Of a stretch of DNA of 64,000 nucleotides, positions 37,459 to 51,822 are shown in pieces. Location of the stretch: assembly GCA_964036665.1 (NCBI GenBank), contig OZ038533.1, forward strand, positions 10,562,413 through 10,626,412, read 5' to 3'. Below the pieces are notes generated by a model, which was not told where the DNA came from, ran no database searches, and worked only from the letters and a program-made list of their open reading frames with translations. The position numbers were made by a program, and so were the translations under genes. Source of the DNA: Gordius sp. MW1. Taxonomy: Eukaryota; Nematomorpha; Gordioida; Gordea; Gordiidae. Every line of letters starts with the position of its first letter. The first letter of the stretch is position 1.

Positions 37459-40400
37459 ATCATAGAAACCACGTCTGAAAACGACAACTTTCATCGGATG
37501 AATACGGTTCAAAGAAAAATATGTGAAAAATTTTGAGGTAAAAATATTTATTTTTTTCAATTCTATGTGAAAGAGCATGAAAAAATATATAAAAGTAAGC
37601 CAATTTGAGAATCTATCCTCGATTGACTTCCGAAAAGAGGTTTAAGCTGCGAGAACTATCATTTTGACAAAAGACAACGTTTTATTGTTGCGATTAGTTT
37701 GTTGTATCGCAGCGTGAGTGCTTAATTTTTCAAAAATGCACTATGCGATCATGATTTCAAAGTAATAGTTTTCTGATTCTGATAAATTTTTACTTTTTAT
37801 CATCGAAACCACGTCTGAAAACGACAACTTTCATCGGATGCATACGGTTCAAAGAAAAATATGTGAAAAATTTTGAGGTAAAAATATTTATTTTTTTCGA
37901 TTCTATGTGAAAGAGCATGAAAAAAAATATAAAAGTAAGCCAATTTGAGAATCCCATTATCCTCGATTGACTTCCGAAAAGAGGTTTTAAGCTGCGAGAA
38001 CTATCATTTTGACAAAAGACAACGTTTTATTGTTGCGATTAGTTTGTTGTATCGCAACGTGAGTGCTTAATTTTTGAAAATGGCTCTATGCGATCATGAT
38101 TTCAAAGTAATAGTTTTCAGATTCTGATAAATTTTTACTTTTTATCATCGAAACCACGTCTGAAAACGACAACTTTCATCGGATGCATACGGTTGAAAGA
38201 AAAATATGTGAAAAATTTTGAGGTAAAAATATTTATTTTTTTCAATTCTATGTGAAAGAGCATGAAAAAATATATAAAAGTAAGCCAATTTGACAATCCT
38301 ATTATCTTCGATTGACTTCCGAAAATAGATTTTAAGCTGCGAGAACTCATTTTGACAAAAGACAACGTTTTATTGTTGCGATTAGTTTGTTGTATCGCAA
38401 CGTGAGTGCTTATTTTTCAAAAATGCACTATGCGATCATGATTTCAAAGTAATAGTTTTCTGATTCTGATAAATTTACTTTTTATCATCGAAACCACGTC
38501 TCAAAACGACAACTTTCATCGGATGCATAGGTTGAAAGAAAAATATGTGAAAAATTTTGAGGTAAAAATATTTATTTTTTTCGATTCTATGTGAAAGAGC
38601 ATGAAAAAATATTTAAAAGTAAGCCAATTTGAGAATCCTATTATCCTCGATTGACGTCCGAAAAGAGGTTTTAAGCTGCGAGAACTATCATTTTGACAAA
38701 AGACAACGTTTTATTGTTGCGATTGCAACGTTAGTGATTAATTTTTGAAGATTTCTCTATGCGATCATGATTTCAAAGTAATAGTTTTCAGATTCTGATA
38801 AATTTTTACTTGGGATCATAGAAACCACGTCTGAAAACGACAACTTTCATCGGATGAATACGGTTCAAAGAAAAATATGTGAAAAATTTTGAGGTAAAAA
38901 AAATTTATTTTTTTCAATTGTATGTGAAAGAGCATGAAAAAATATATAAAAGTAAGCCAATTTGAGAATCCTATTATCCTCGATTGACTTCCGAAAAGAG
39001 GTTTTAAGCTGTGAGAACTATCATTTTGACAAAAGACAACGTTTTATTGTTGCGATTAGTTTGTTGTATCGCAACGTGAGTGCTTAATTTTTCAAAAATG
39101 CACTATGCGGTCATGATTTCAAAGTAATAGTTTTCTAATTCTGATAAATTTTTACTTTTTATCATCGAAACCACGTCTGAAAACGACAACTTTCATCGGA
39201 TGCATACGGTTGAAAGAAAGATATGTGAAAAATTTTGAGGTAAAAATATTTATTTTTTTCCATTCTATGTGAAAGAGCATGGAAAAATATATAAAAGTAA
39301 GCCAATTTGAGAATCCTATTATCCTCGATTGACTTCCGAAAAGAGGTTTTAAGCTGCGAGAACTATCATTTTGACAAAAGACAACGTTTTATTGTTGCGA
39401 TTAGTTTGTTGTATAGCAACGTGAGTGATTAATTTTTGAAAATGGCTCTATGCGATCATGATTTCAAAGTAATAGTTTTCAGATTCTGATAAATTTTTAC
39501 TTGGGATCATAGAAACCACGTCTGAAAACGACAACTTTCATCGGATGAATACGGTTCAAAGAAAAATATGTGAAAAATTTTGAGGTAAAAATATTTATTT
39601 TTTTCGATTCTATGTGTAAGAGCATGAAAAAATATATAAAAGTAAGCCAATTTGAGAATCTTATTATCCTCGATTGACTTCCGAAAAGAGGTTTTAAGCT
39701 GCGAGAACTATCATTTTGACAAAAGACAACGTTTTATTGTTGCGATTAGTTTGTTGTATCGCAACGTGAGTGCTTAATTTTTCAAAAATGCACTATGCGA
39801 TCATGATTTCAAAGTAATAGTTTTCTGATTCTGATAAATTTTTACTTTTTATCATCGAAACCACGTCTGAAAACGACAACTTTCATCGGATGCATACGGT
39901 TGAAAAAAAATATGTGAGAAATTTTGAGGTAAAAATATTTATTTTTTTCGATTCTATGTGAAAGAGCATGAAAAAATATATAAAAGTAAGACAATTTGAG
40001 AATCCTATTATCCTCGATTGACTTCCGAAAAGAGGTTTTAAGCTGCGAAAACTATCATTTTGACAAAAGACAACGTTTTATTGTTGCGACTAGTTTGTTG
40101 TATCGCAACGTGAGTGCTTAATTTTTCAAAAATGCACTATGCGGTCATGATTTCAAAGTAATAGTTGTCTGATTCTGATAAATTTTTACTTTTTATCATC
40201 GAAACCACGTCTGAAAACGACAACTTTCATCGGATGCATACGGTTGAAAGAAAGATATGTGAAAAATTTTGAGGTAAAAATATTTATTTTTTTCCATTCT
40301 ATGTGAAAGAGCATGAAAAAATATATAAAAGTAAGCCAATTTGAGAATCCTATTATCCTCGATTGACTTCCGAAAAGAGGTTTTAAGCTGCGAGAACTAT

Positions 40401-41888
40401 CATTTTGACAAAAGACAACGTTTTATTGTTGCGATTGCAACGTTAGTGATTAATTTTTGAAAATGGCTCTATGCGATCATGATTTCAAAGTAATAGTTTT
40501 CAGATTCTGATAAATTTTTACTTGGGATCATCGAAACCACGTCTGAAAACGACAACTTTCATCGGATGCATACGGTTGAAAGAAAGATATGTGAAAAATT
40601 TTGAGGTAAAAATATTTATTTTTTTCCATTCTATGTGAAAGAGCATGAAAAAATATATAAAAGTAAGCCAATTTGAGAATCCTATTATCCTCGATTGACT
40701 TCCGAAAAGAGGTTTTAAGCTGCGAGAACTATCATTTTGACAAAAGACAACGTTTTATTGTTGCGATTGCAACGTTAGTGATTAATTTTTGAAAATGGCT
40801 CTATGCGGTCATGATTTCAAAGTAATAGTTTTCTGATTCTGATAAATTTTTACTTTTTATCATCGAAACCACGTCTGAAAACGACAACTTTCATCGGATG
40901 CATACGGTTGAAAGAAAGATATGTGAAAAATTTTGAGGTAAAAATATTTATTTTTTTCCATTCTATGTGAAAGAGCATGAAAAAATATATAAAAGTAAGC
41001 CAATTTGAGAATCCTATTATCCTCGATTGACTTCCGAAAAGAGGTTTTAAGCTGCGAGAACTATCATTTTGACAAAAGACAACGTTTTATTGTTGCGATT
41101 AGTTTGTTGTATAGCAACGTGAGTGATTAATTTTTGAAAATGGCTCTATGCGATCATGATTTCAAAGTAATAGTTTTCAGATTCTGATAAATTTTTACTT
41201 GGGATCATAGAAACCACGTCTGAAAACGACAACTTTCATCGGATGAATACGGTTCAAAGAAAAATATGTGAAAAATTTTGAGGTAAAAATATTTATTTTT
41301 TTCAATTCTATGTGAAAGAGCATGAAAAAATATATAAAAGTAAGCCAATTTGAGAATCTATCCTCGATTGACTTCCGAAAAGAGGTTTAAGCTGCGAGAA
41401 CTATCATTTTGACAAAAGACAACGTTTTATTGTTGCGATTAGTTTGTTGTATCGCAGCGTGAGTGCTTAATTTTTCAAAAATGCACTATGCGATCATGAT
41501 TTCAAAGTAATAGTTTTCTGATTCTGATAAATTTTTACTTTTTATCATCGAAACCACGTCTGAAAACGACAACTTTCATCGGATGCATACGGTTCAAAGA
41601 AAAATATGTGAAAAATTTTGAGGTAAAAATATTTATTTTTTTCGATTCTATGTGAAAGAGCATGAAAAAAAATATAAAAGTAAGCCAATTTGAGAATCCC
41701 ATTATCCTCGATTGACTTCCGAAAAGAGGTTTTAAGCTGCGAGAACTATCATTTTGACAAAAGACAACGTTTTATTGTTGCGATTAGTTTGTTGTATCGC
41801 AACGTGAGTGCTTAATTTTTGAAAATGGCTCTATGCGATCATGATTTCAAAGTAATAGTTTTCAGATTCTGATAAATTTTTACTTTTT
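37459..41888 (+). repeat. b-family block interrupting the a-family array
   Basis: Thirteen monomers start at 37459, 37799, 38144 (a8), 38484 (a9/b hybrid), 38815, 39161, 39506, 39851, 40195, 40527, 40859, 41204 and 41544. 38815-40526 matches 27870-29580 of the first b domain. The series 37114, 37459, 37799, 38144, 38484 recurs at 40859, 41204, 41544, 41889, 42229, an offset of 3745 bp or 11 monomers, and diverges near 38695, where this copy becomes b type. 40195 and 40527 both carry the hairpin deletion. Confidence 0.87.
38484..38814 (+). repeat. a9/b hybrid monomer (331 bp, shortest in window)
   Basis: It starts as a9 (gtctcaaaacg, gcataggttg, atatttaaaag, gacgtccg) but lacks the a9 marks gaccaaag and gttgtgtcgc. 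It ends with the b-type hairpin deletion and gattaatttttgaag. The crossover therefore lies between about 38640 and 38700. Confidence 0.8.
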
Positions 41889-44800
41889 ATCATCGAAACC
41901 ACGTCTGAAAACGACAACTTTCATCGGATGCATACGGTTGAAAGAAAAATATGTGAAAAATTTTGAGGTAAAAATATTTATTTTTTTCAATTCTATGTGA
42001 AAGAGCATGAAAAAATATATAAAAGTAAGCCAATTTGAGAATCCTATTATCTTCGATTGACTTCCGAAAATAGATTTTAAGCTGCGAGAACTCATTTTGA
42101 CAAAAGACAACGTTTTATTGTTGCGATTAGTTTGTTGTATCGCAACGTGAGTGCTTATTTTTCAAAAATGCACTATGCGATCATGATTTCAAAGTAATAG
42201 TTTTCTGATTCTGATAAATTTACTTTTTATCATCGAAACCACGTCTCAAAACGACAACTTTCATCGGATGCATAGGTTGAAAGAAAAATATGTGAAAAAT
42301 TTTGAGGTAAAAATATTTATTTTTTTCGATTCTATGTGAAAGAGCATGAAAAAATATTTAAAAGTAAGCCAATTTGAGAATCCTATTATCCTCGATTGAC
42401 GTCCGAAAAGAGGTTTTAAGCTGCGAGAACTATCATTTTGACCAAAGACAACGTATTATTGTTGCGATTAGTTTGTTGTGTCGCAACGTGAGTGCTTAAT
42501 TTTTCAAAAATGCACTATGCGATCATGATTTTTAAGTAATAGTTTTCTAATTCTAATAAATTTTTACTTTTTATCATCGAAACCACGTCTTAAAACGACA
42601 ACTTTCATCGGATGCATACGGTTGAAAGAAAATATGTGAAAAATTTTTAGGTAAAAATATTTATTTTTTTCGATTCTATGTGAAAGAGCATGAAAAAATA
42701 TATAAAAGTAAGCCAATTTGAGAATCCTATTATCCTTGATTGACTTCCGAAAAGAGGTTTTAAGCTGCGAGAACTATCATTTTGACAAAAGACAACGTTT
42801 TATTGTTGCGATTAGTTTGTTGTTGATGCTTATTTTTAAAAATGGCTCTATGCGATCATGATTTCAAAGTAATAGTTTTCAGATTCTGATAAATTTTGAC
42901 TTGGGGTCATAGAAACCAGGTCTTGAAACGACAACTTTCATCGGATGAATACGGTTCAAAGAAAAATATGTGAAAAATTTTGAGGTAAAAATATTTATTT
43001 TTTTTTAATTCTATGTAAAAGAGCATAAAAAAATATATTAAAGTAAGCCAATTTGAGAATCCTATTATCCTCGATTGACTTCCGAAAAGAGGTTTTAAGC
43101 TGCGAGAACTATCATTTTGACAAAAGACAACGTTTGTTGCGATTAGTTTGTTGTATCGCAACGTGAGTGCTTAATTTTTGAAAATGGCTCTATGCGATCA
43201 TGATTTCAAAGTAATAGTTTTCAGATTCTGATAAATTTTTACTTGGGATCATAGAAACCACGTCTGAAAACGACAACTTTCATCGGATGCATACGGTTGA
43301 AAGAAAAATATGTGAAAAATTTTGAGGTAAAAATATATATTTTTTTCGATTCTATGTGAAAGAGCATGAAAAAATATATAAAAGTAAGCCAATTTGAGAA
43401 TCCTATTATCCTTGATTGACTTCCGAAAAGGGATTTTAAGCTGCGAGAACTATCATTGGCAAAAGACAACGTTTTATTGTTGCGATTAGTTTGTTGTATC
43501 GCAACGTGAGTGCTTAATTTTTGAAAATGGCTCTATGCGATCATGATTTCAAAGTAATAGTTTTCAGATTCTGATAAATTTTTACTTGGGATCATAGAAA
43601 CCACGTCTGAAAACGACAACTTTCATCGGATGAATACGATTCAAAGAAAAATATGTGAAAAATTTTGAGGTAAAAATATTTATTTTTTTCAATTCTATGT
43701 GAAAGAGCATGAAAAAATATATAAAAGTAAGCCAATTTGAGAATCCTATTATCCTCGATTGACTTCCGAAAAGAGGTTTTAAGCTGCGAGAACTATCATT
43801 TTGACAAAAGACAACGTTTTATTGTTGCGATTAGTTTGTTGTATCGCAACGTGAGTGCTTAATTTTTCAAAAATGCACTTTGCGATCATGATTTCAAAGT
43901 AATAGTTTTCTGATTCTGATAAATTTTTACTTTTTATCATCGAAACCACGTCTGAAAACGACAACTTTCATCGGATGCATACGGTTGAAAGAAAAATATG
44001 TGAAAAATTTTGAGGTAAAAATATTTATTTTTTTCGATTCTATGTGAAAGAGCATGAAAAAATATATAAAAGTAAGCCAATTTGAGAATCCTATTATCCT
44101 TGATTGACTTCCGAAAAGAGGTTTTAAGCTGCGAGAACTATCATTTTGACAAAAGACAACGTTTTATTGTTGCGATTAGTTTGTTGTATCGCAACGTGAG
44201 TGCTTAATTTTTCAAAAATGCACTATGCAATCATGATTTCAACGTAATAGTTTTCTGATTCTGATAAATTTTTACTTTTTATCATCGAAACCACTTCTGA
44301 AAACGACAACTTTCATCGGATGCATACGGTTCAAAGAAAAATATGTGAAAAATTTTGAGGTAAAAATATTTATTTTTTTCGAGTCTATGTGAAAGAGCAT
44401 GAAAAAATATATAAAAGTAAGCCAATTTGAGAATCTTATTATCCTCGATTGACTTCCGAAAAGAGGTTTTAAGCTGCGAGAACTATCATTTTGACAAAAG
44501 ACAACGTTTTATTGTTGCGATTAGTTTGTTGTATCGCAACGAGAGTGCTTAATTTTTCAAAAATGCACTATGCGATCATGATTTCAAAGTAATAGTTTTC
44601 TGATCTGATAAATTTTTACTTTTTATCATCGAAACCACGTCTGAAAACCACAACTTTCATCGGATGCATACGGTTGAAAGAAAAATATGTAAAAAATTTT
44701 GAGGTAAAAATATTAATTTTTTCGATTCTATGTGAAAGAGCATGAAAAAACATATAAAAGTAAGCCAATTTGAAAATCCTATTATCCTCGATTGACTTCC

Positions 44801-44968
44801 GAAAAGAGGTTTTAAGCTGCGAGAACTATCATTTTGACAAAAGACAACGTTTTATTGTTGCGATTAGTTTGTTGTATCGCAACGTGAGTGCTTAATTTTT
44901 GAAAATGGCTCTATGCGATCATGATTTCAAAGTAATAGTTTTCAGATTCTGATAAATTTTTACTTTTT
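41889..44968 (+). repeat. a-family HOR, 9-monomer copy (3080 bp)
   Basis: Monomers start at 41889 (a8), 42229 (a9), 42573 (a10), 42906 (a1/a2 hybrid), 43248 (a3), 43591 (a4), 43936 (a5), 44281 (a6) and 44625 (a7). One monomer is missing relative to the 3428-bp unit, because a1 and a2 are fused. The a9 here shares gacgtccg with the one at 33342, so it is closer to copy I than to the copies that follow. Confidence 0.92.
42906..43247 (+). repeat. a1/a2 fusion monomer
   Basis: The left end carries the a1 marks cttggggtcat and accaggtcttgaaacg. From the T run on it carries the a2 marks (ttttttttaattctatg, atgtaaaagagc, atattaaag, caacgtttgttgcg). The crossover lies between about 42930 and 43005. 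This explains the loss of one monomer from the unit. Confidence 0.85.
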
Positions 44969-47900
44969 ATCATCGAAACCACGTCTGAAAACGACAACTT
45001 TCATCGGATGCATACGGTTGAAAGAAAAATATGTGAAAAATTTTGAGGTAAAAATATTTATTTTTTTCAATTCTATGTGAAAGAGCATGAAAAAATATAT
45101 AAAAGTAAGCCAATTTGAGAATCCTATTATCTTCGATTGACTTCCGAAAATAGATTTTAAGCTGCGAGAACTCATTTTGACAAAAGACAACGTTTTATTG
45201 TTGCGATTAGTTTGTTGTATCGCAACGTGAGTGCTTATTTTTCAAAAATGCACTATGCGATCATGATTTCAAAGTAATAGTTTTCTGATTCTGATAAATT
45301 TACTTTTTATCATCGAAACCACGTCTCAAAACGACAACTTTCATCGGATGCATAGGTTGAAAGAAAAATATGTGAAAAATTTTGAGGTAAAAATATTTAT
45401 TTTTTTCGATTCTATGTGAAAGAGCATGAAAAAATATTTAAAAGTAAGCCAATTTGAGAATCCTATTATCCTCGATTGACTTCCGAAAAGAGGTTTTAAG
45501 CTGCGAGAACTATCATTTTGACCAAAGACAACGTATTATTGTTGCGATTAGTTTGTTGTGTCGCAACGTGAGTGCTTAATTTTTCAAAAATGCACTATGC
45601 GATCATGATTTTTAAGTAATAGTTTTCTAATTCTAATAAATTTTTACTTTTTATCATCGAAACCACGTCTTAAAACGACAACTTTCATCGGATGCATACG
45701 GTTGAAAGAAAAATATGTGAAAAATTTTTAGGTAAAAATATTTATTTTTTTCGATTCTATGTGAAAGAGCATGAAAAAATATATAAAAGTAAGCCAATTT
45801 GAGAATCCTATTATCCTTGATTGACTTCCGAAAAGAGGTTTTAAGCTGCGAGAACTATCATTTTGACAAAAGACAACGTTTTATTGTTGCGATTAGTTTG
45901 TTGTTGATGCTTATTTTTAAAAATGGCTCTATGCGATCATGATTTCAAAGTAATAGTTTTCAGATTCTGATAAATTTTGACTTGGGGTCATAGAAACCAG
46001 GTCTTGAAACGACAACTTTCATCGGATGAATACGGTTCAAAGAAAAATATGTGAAAAATTTTGAGGTAAAAATATTTATTTTTTTTTCAATTCTATGTGA
46101 AAGAGCATGAAAAAATATATAAAAGTAAGCCAATTTGAGAATCCTATTATCCTCGATTGACTTCCGAAAAGAGGTTTTAAGCTGCGAGAACTATCATTTT
46201 GACAAAAGACAACGTTTTATTGTTGCGATTAGTTTGTTGTATCGCAACGTGAGTGCTTAATTTTTGAAAATGGCTCTATGCGATCATGATTTCAAAGTAA
46301 TAGTTTTCAGATTCTGATAAATTTTTACTTGGGATCATAGAAACCACGTCTGAAAACGACACCTTTCATCGGATGAATACGGTTCAAAGAAAAATATGTG
46401 AAAAATTTTGAGGTAAAAATATTTATTTTTTTTTAATTCTATGTAAAAGAGCATAAAAAAATATATTAAAGTAAGCCAATTTGAGAATCCTATTATCCTC
46501 GATTGACTTCCGAAAAGAGGTTTTAAGCTGCGAGAACTATCATTTTGACAAAAGACAACGTTTGTTGCGATTAGTTTGTTGTATCGCAACGTGAGTGCTT
46601 AATTTTTGAAAATGGCTCTATGCGATCATGATTTCAAAGTAATAGTTTTCAGATTCTGATAAATTTTTACTTGGGATCATAGAAACCACGTCTGAAAACG
46701 ACAACTTTCATCGGATGCATACGGTTGAAAGAAAAATATGTGAAAAATTTTGAGGTAAAAATATATATTTTTTTCGATTCTATGTGAAAGAGCATGAAAA
46801 AATATATAAAAGTAAGCCAATTTGAGAATCCTATTATCCTTGATTGACTTCCGAAAAGGGATTTTAAGCTGCGAGAACTATCATTGGCAAAAGACAACGT
46901 TTTATTGTTGCGATTAGTTTGTTGTATCGCAACGTGAGTGCTTAATTTTTGAAAATGGCTCTATGCGATCATGATTTCAAAGTAATAGTTTTCAGATTCT
47001 GATAAATTTTTACTTGGGATCATAGAAACCACGTCTGAAAACGACAACTTTCATCGGATGAATACGATTCAAAGAAAAATATGTGAAAAATTTTGAGGTA
47101 AAAATATTTATTTTTTTCAATTCTATGTGAAAGAGCATGAAAAAATATATAAAAGTAAGCCAATTTGAGAATCCTATTATCCTCGATTGACTTCCGAAAA
47201 GAGGTTTTAAGCTGCGAGAACTATCATTTTGACAAAAGACAACGTTTTATTGTTGCGATTAGTTTGTTGTATCGCAACGTGAGTGCTTAATTTTTCAAAA
47301 ATGCACTTTGCGATCATGATTTCAAAGTAATAGTTTTCTGATTCTGATAAATTTTTACTTTTTATCATCGAAACCACGTCTGAAAACGACAACTTTCATC
47401 GGATGCATACGGTTGAAAGAAAAATATGTGAAAAATTTTGAGGTAAAAATATTTATTTTTTTCGATTCTATGTGAAAGAGCATGAAAAAATATATAAAAG
47501 TAAGCCAATTTGAGAATCCTATTATCCTTGATTGACTTCCGAAAAGAGGTTTTAAGCTGCGAGAACTATCATTTTGACAAAAGACAACGTTTTATTGTTG
47601 CGATTAGTTTGTTGTATCGCAACGTGAGTGCTTAATTTTTCAAAAATGCACTATGCAATCATGATTTCAACGTAATAGTTTTCTGATTCTGATAAATTTT
47701 TACTTTTTATCATCGAAACCACTTCTGAAAACGACAACTTTCATCGGATGCATACGGTTCAAAGAAAAATATGTGAAAAATTTTGAGGTAAAAATATTTA
47801 TTTTTTTCGAGTCTATGTGAAAGAGCATGAAAAAATATATAAAAGTAAGCCAATTTGAGAATCTTATTATCCTCGATTGACTTCCGAAAAGAGGTTTTAA

Positions 47901-48396
47901 GCTGCGAGAACTATCATTTTGACAAAAGACAACGTTTTATTGTTGCGATTAGTTTGTTGTATCGCAACGAGAGTGCTTAATTTTTCAAAAATGCACTATG
48001 CGATCATGATTTCAAAGTAATAGTTTTCTGATCTGATAAATTTTTACTTTTTATCATCGAAACCACGTCTGAAAACCACAACTTTCATCGGATGCATACG
48101 GTTGAAAGAAAAATATGTAAAAAATTTTGAGGTAAAAATATTAATTTTTTCGATTCTATGTGAAAGAGCATGAAAAAACATATAAAAGTAAGCCAATTTG
48201 AAAATCCTATTATCCTCGATTGACTTCCGAAAAGAGGTTTTAAGCTGCGAGAACTATCATTTTGACAAAAGACAACGTTTTATTGTTGCTATTAGTTTGT
48301 TGTATCGCAACGTGAGTGCTTAATTTTTGAAAATGGCTCTATGCGATCATGATTTCAAAGTAATAGTTTTTAGATTCTGATAAATTTTTACTTGGG
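44969..48396 (+). repeat. a-family HOR, full copy (3428 bp)
   Basis: Monomers start at 44969 (a8), 45309, 45653, 45987, 46334, 46676, 47019, 47364, 47709 and 48053 (a7). It has the complete a8-a7 order and the same length as copy I. The a9 reads gacttccg. The a7 at 48053 ends in gttgctattag rather than gttgcgattag, a mark shared with the later copies but not with 36086 or 44625. Confidence 0.93.
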
Positions 48397-51300
48397 ATCA
48401 TAGAAACCAGGTTTTAAAACGACAACTTTCATCGGATGAATACGGTTCAAAGAAAAATATGTGAAAAATTTTGAGGTAAAAATATTTATTTTTTTCAATT
48501 CTATGTGAAAGAGCATGAAAAAATATATAAAAGTAAGCCAATTTGAGAATCCTATTATCTTCGATTGACTTCCGAAAATAGATTTTAAGCTGCGAGAACT
48601 CATTTTGACAAAAGACAACGTTTTATTGTTGCGATTAGTTTGTTGTATCGCAACGTGAGTGCTTATTTTTCAAAAATGCACTATGCGATCATGATTTCAA
48701 AGTAATAGTTTTCTGATTCTGATAAATTTACTTTTTATCATCGAAACCACGTCTCAAAACGACAACTTTCATCGGATGCATAGGTTGAAAGAAAAATATG
48801 TGAAAAATTTTGAGGTAAAAATATTTATTTTTTTCGATTCTATGTGAAAGAGCATGAAAAAATATTTAAAAGTAAGCCAATTTGAGAATCCTATTATCCT
48901 CGATTGACTTCCGAAAAGAGGTTTTAAGCTGCGAGAACTATCATTTTGACTAAAGACAACGTATTATTGTTGCGATTAGTTTGTTGTGTCGCAACGTGAG
49001 TGCTTAATTTTTCAAAAATGCACTATGCGATCATGATTTTTAAGTAATAGTTTTCTAATTCTAATAAATTTTTACTTTTTATCATCGAAACCACGTCTTA
49101 AAACGACAACTTTCATCGGATGCATACGGTTGAAAGAAAAATATGTGAAAAATTTTTAGGTAAAAATATTTATTTTTTTCGATTCTATGTGAAAGAGCAT
49201 GAAAAAATATATAAAAGTAAGCCAATTTGAGAATCCTATTATCCTTGATTGACTTCCGAAAAGAGGTTTTAAGCTGCGAGAACTATCATTTTGACAAAAG
49301 ACAACGTTTTATTGTTGCGATTAGTTTGTTGTTGATGCTTATTTTTAAAAATGGCTCTATGCGATCATGATTTCAAAGTAATAGTTTTCAGATTCTGATA
49401 AATTTTGACTTGGGGTCATAGAAACCAGGTCTTGAAACGACAACTTTCATCGGATGAATACGGTTCAAAGAAAAATATGTGAAAAATTTTGAGGTAAAAA
49501 TATTTATTTTTTTTCAATTCTATGTGAAAGAGCATGAAAAAATATATAAAAGTAAGCCAATTTGAGAATCCTATTATCCTCGATTGACTTCCGAAAAGAG
49601 GTTTTAAGCTGCGAGAACTATCATTTTGACAAAAGACAACGTTTTATTGTTGCGATTAGTTTGTTGTATCGCAACGTGAGTGCTTAATTTTTGAAAATGG
49701 CTCTATGCGATCATGATTTCAAAGTAATAGTTTTCAGATTCTGATAAATTTTTACTTGGGATCATAGAAACCACGTCTGAAAACGACAACTTTCATCGGA
49801 TGAATACGGTTCAAAGAATATATGTGAAAAATTTTGAGGTAAAAATATTTTTTTTTTTTTAATTCTATGTAAAAGAGCATAAAAAAATATATTAAAGTAA
49901 GCCAATTTGAGAATCCTATTATCCTCGATTGACTTCCGAAAAGAGGTTTTAAGCTGCGAGAACTATCATTTTGACAAAAGACAACGTTTGTTGCGATTAG
50001 TTTGTTGTATCGCAACGTGAGTGCTTAATTTTTGAAAATGGCTCTATGCGATCATGATTTCAAAGTTCTAGTTTTCAGATTCTGATAAATTTTTACTTGG
50101 GATCATAGAAACCACGTCTGAAAACGACAACTTTCATCGGATGCATACGGTTGAAAGAAAAATATGTGAAAAATTTTGAGGTAAAAATATATATTTTTTT
50201 CGATTCTATGTGAAAGAGCATGAAAAAATATATAAAAGTAAGCCAATTTGAGAATCCTATTATCCTTGATTGACTTCCGAAAAGGGATTTTAAGCTGCGA
50301 GAACTATCATTGGCAAAAGACAACGTTTTATTGTTGCGATTAGTTTGTTGTATCGCAACGTGAGTGCTTAATTTTTGAAAATGGCTCTATGCGATCATGA
50401 TTTCAAAGTAATAGTTTTCAGATTCTGATAAATTTTTACTTGGGATCATAGAAACCACGTCTGAAAACGACAACTTTCATCTGATGAATACGATTCAAAG
50501 AAAAATATGTGAAAAATTTTGAGGTAAAAATATTTATTTTTTTCAATTCTATGTGAAAGAGCATGAAAAAATATATAAAAGTAAGCCAATTTGAGAATCC
50601 TATTATCCTCGTTTGACTTCCGAAAAGAGGTTTTAAGCTGCGAGAACTATCATTTTGACAAAAGACAACGTTTTATTGTTGCGATTAGTTTGTTGTATCG
50701 CAACGTGAGTGCTTAATTTTTCAAAAATGCACTTTGCGATCATGATTTCAAAGTAATAGTTTTCTGATTCTGATAAATTTTTACTTTTTATCATCGAAAC
50801 CACGTCTGAAAACGACAACTTTCATCGGATGCATACGGTTGAAAGAAAAATATGTGAAAAATTTTGAGGTAAAAATATTTATTTTTTTCGATTCTATGTG
50901 AAAGAGCATGAAAAAATATATAAAAGTAAGCCAATTTGAGAATCCTATTATCCTTGATTGACTTCCGAAAAGAGGTTTTAAGCTGCGAGAACTATCATTT
51001 TGACAAAAGACAACGTTTTATTGTTGCGATTAGTTTGTTGTATCGCAACGTGAGTGCTTAATTTTTCAAAAATGCACTATGCAATCATGATTTCAACGTA
51101 ATAGTTTTCTGATTCTGATAAATTTTTACTTTTTATCATCGAAACCACTTCTGAAAACGACAACTTTCATCGGATGCATACGGTTCAAAGAAAAATATGT
51201 GAAAAATTTTGAGGTAAAAATATTTATTTTTTTCGAGTCTATGTGAAAGAGCATGAAAAAATATATAAAAGTAAGCCAATTTGAGAATCTTATTATCCTC

Positions 51301-51822
51301 GATTGACTTCCGAAAAGAGGTTTTAAGCTGCGAGAACTATCATTTTGACAAAAGACAACGTTTTATTGTTGCGATTAGTTTGTTGTATCGCAACGAGAGT
51401 GCTTAATTTTTCAAAAATGCACTATGCGATCATGATTTCAAAGTAATAGTTTTCTGATCTGATAAATTTTTACTTTTTATCATCGAAACCACGTCTGAAA
51501 ACCACAACTTTCATCGGATGCATACGGTTGAAAGAAAAATATGTAAAAAATTTTGAGGTAAAAATATTAATTTTTTCGATTCTATGTGAAAGAGCATGAA
51601 AAAACATATAAAAGTAAGCCAATTTGAAAATCCTATTATCCTCGATTGACTTCCGAAAAGATGTTTTAAGCTGCGAGAACTATCATTTTGACAAAAGACA
51701 ACGTTTTATTGTTGCTATTAGTTTGTTGTATCGCAACGTGAGTGCTTAATTTTTGAAAATGGCTCTATGCGATCATGATTTCAAAGTAATAGTTTTTAGA
51801 TTTTGATAAATTTTTACTTGGG
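48397..51822 (+). repeat. a-family HOR, full copy with converted a8 (3426 bp)
   Basis: Monomers start at 48397, 48737, 49081, 49415, 49761, 50102, 50445, 50790, 51135 and 51479. The a8 has a form-B left end (gggatcatag, accaggttttaaaac, gaatacggttc) on the usual a8 right end (aaaatagatttt, gagaactcatttt). Private changes include caaagttctagtttt near 50061, atctgatgaatac near 50479 and cctcgtttgac near 50607. Confidence 0.92.
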
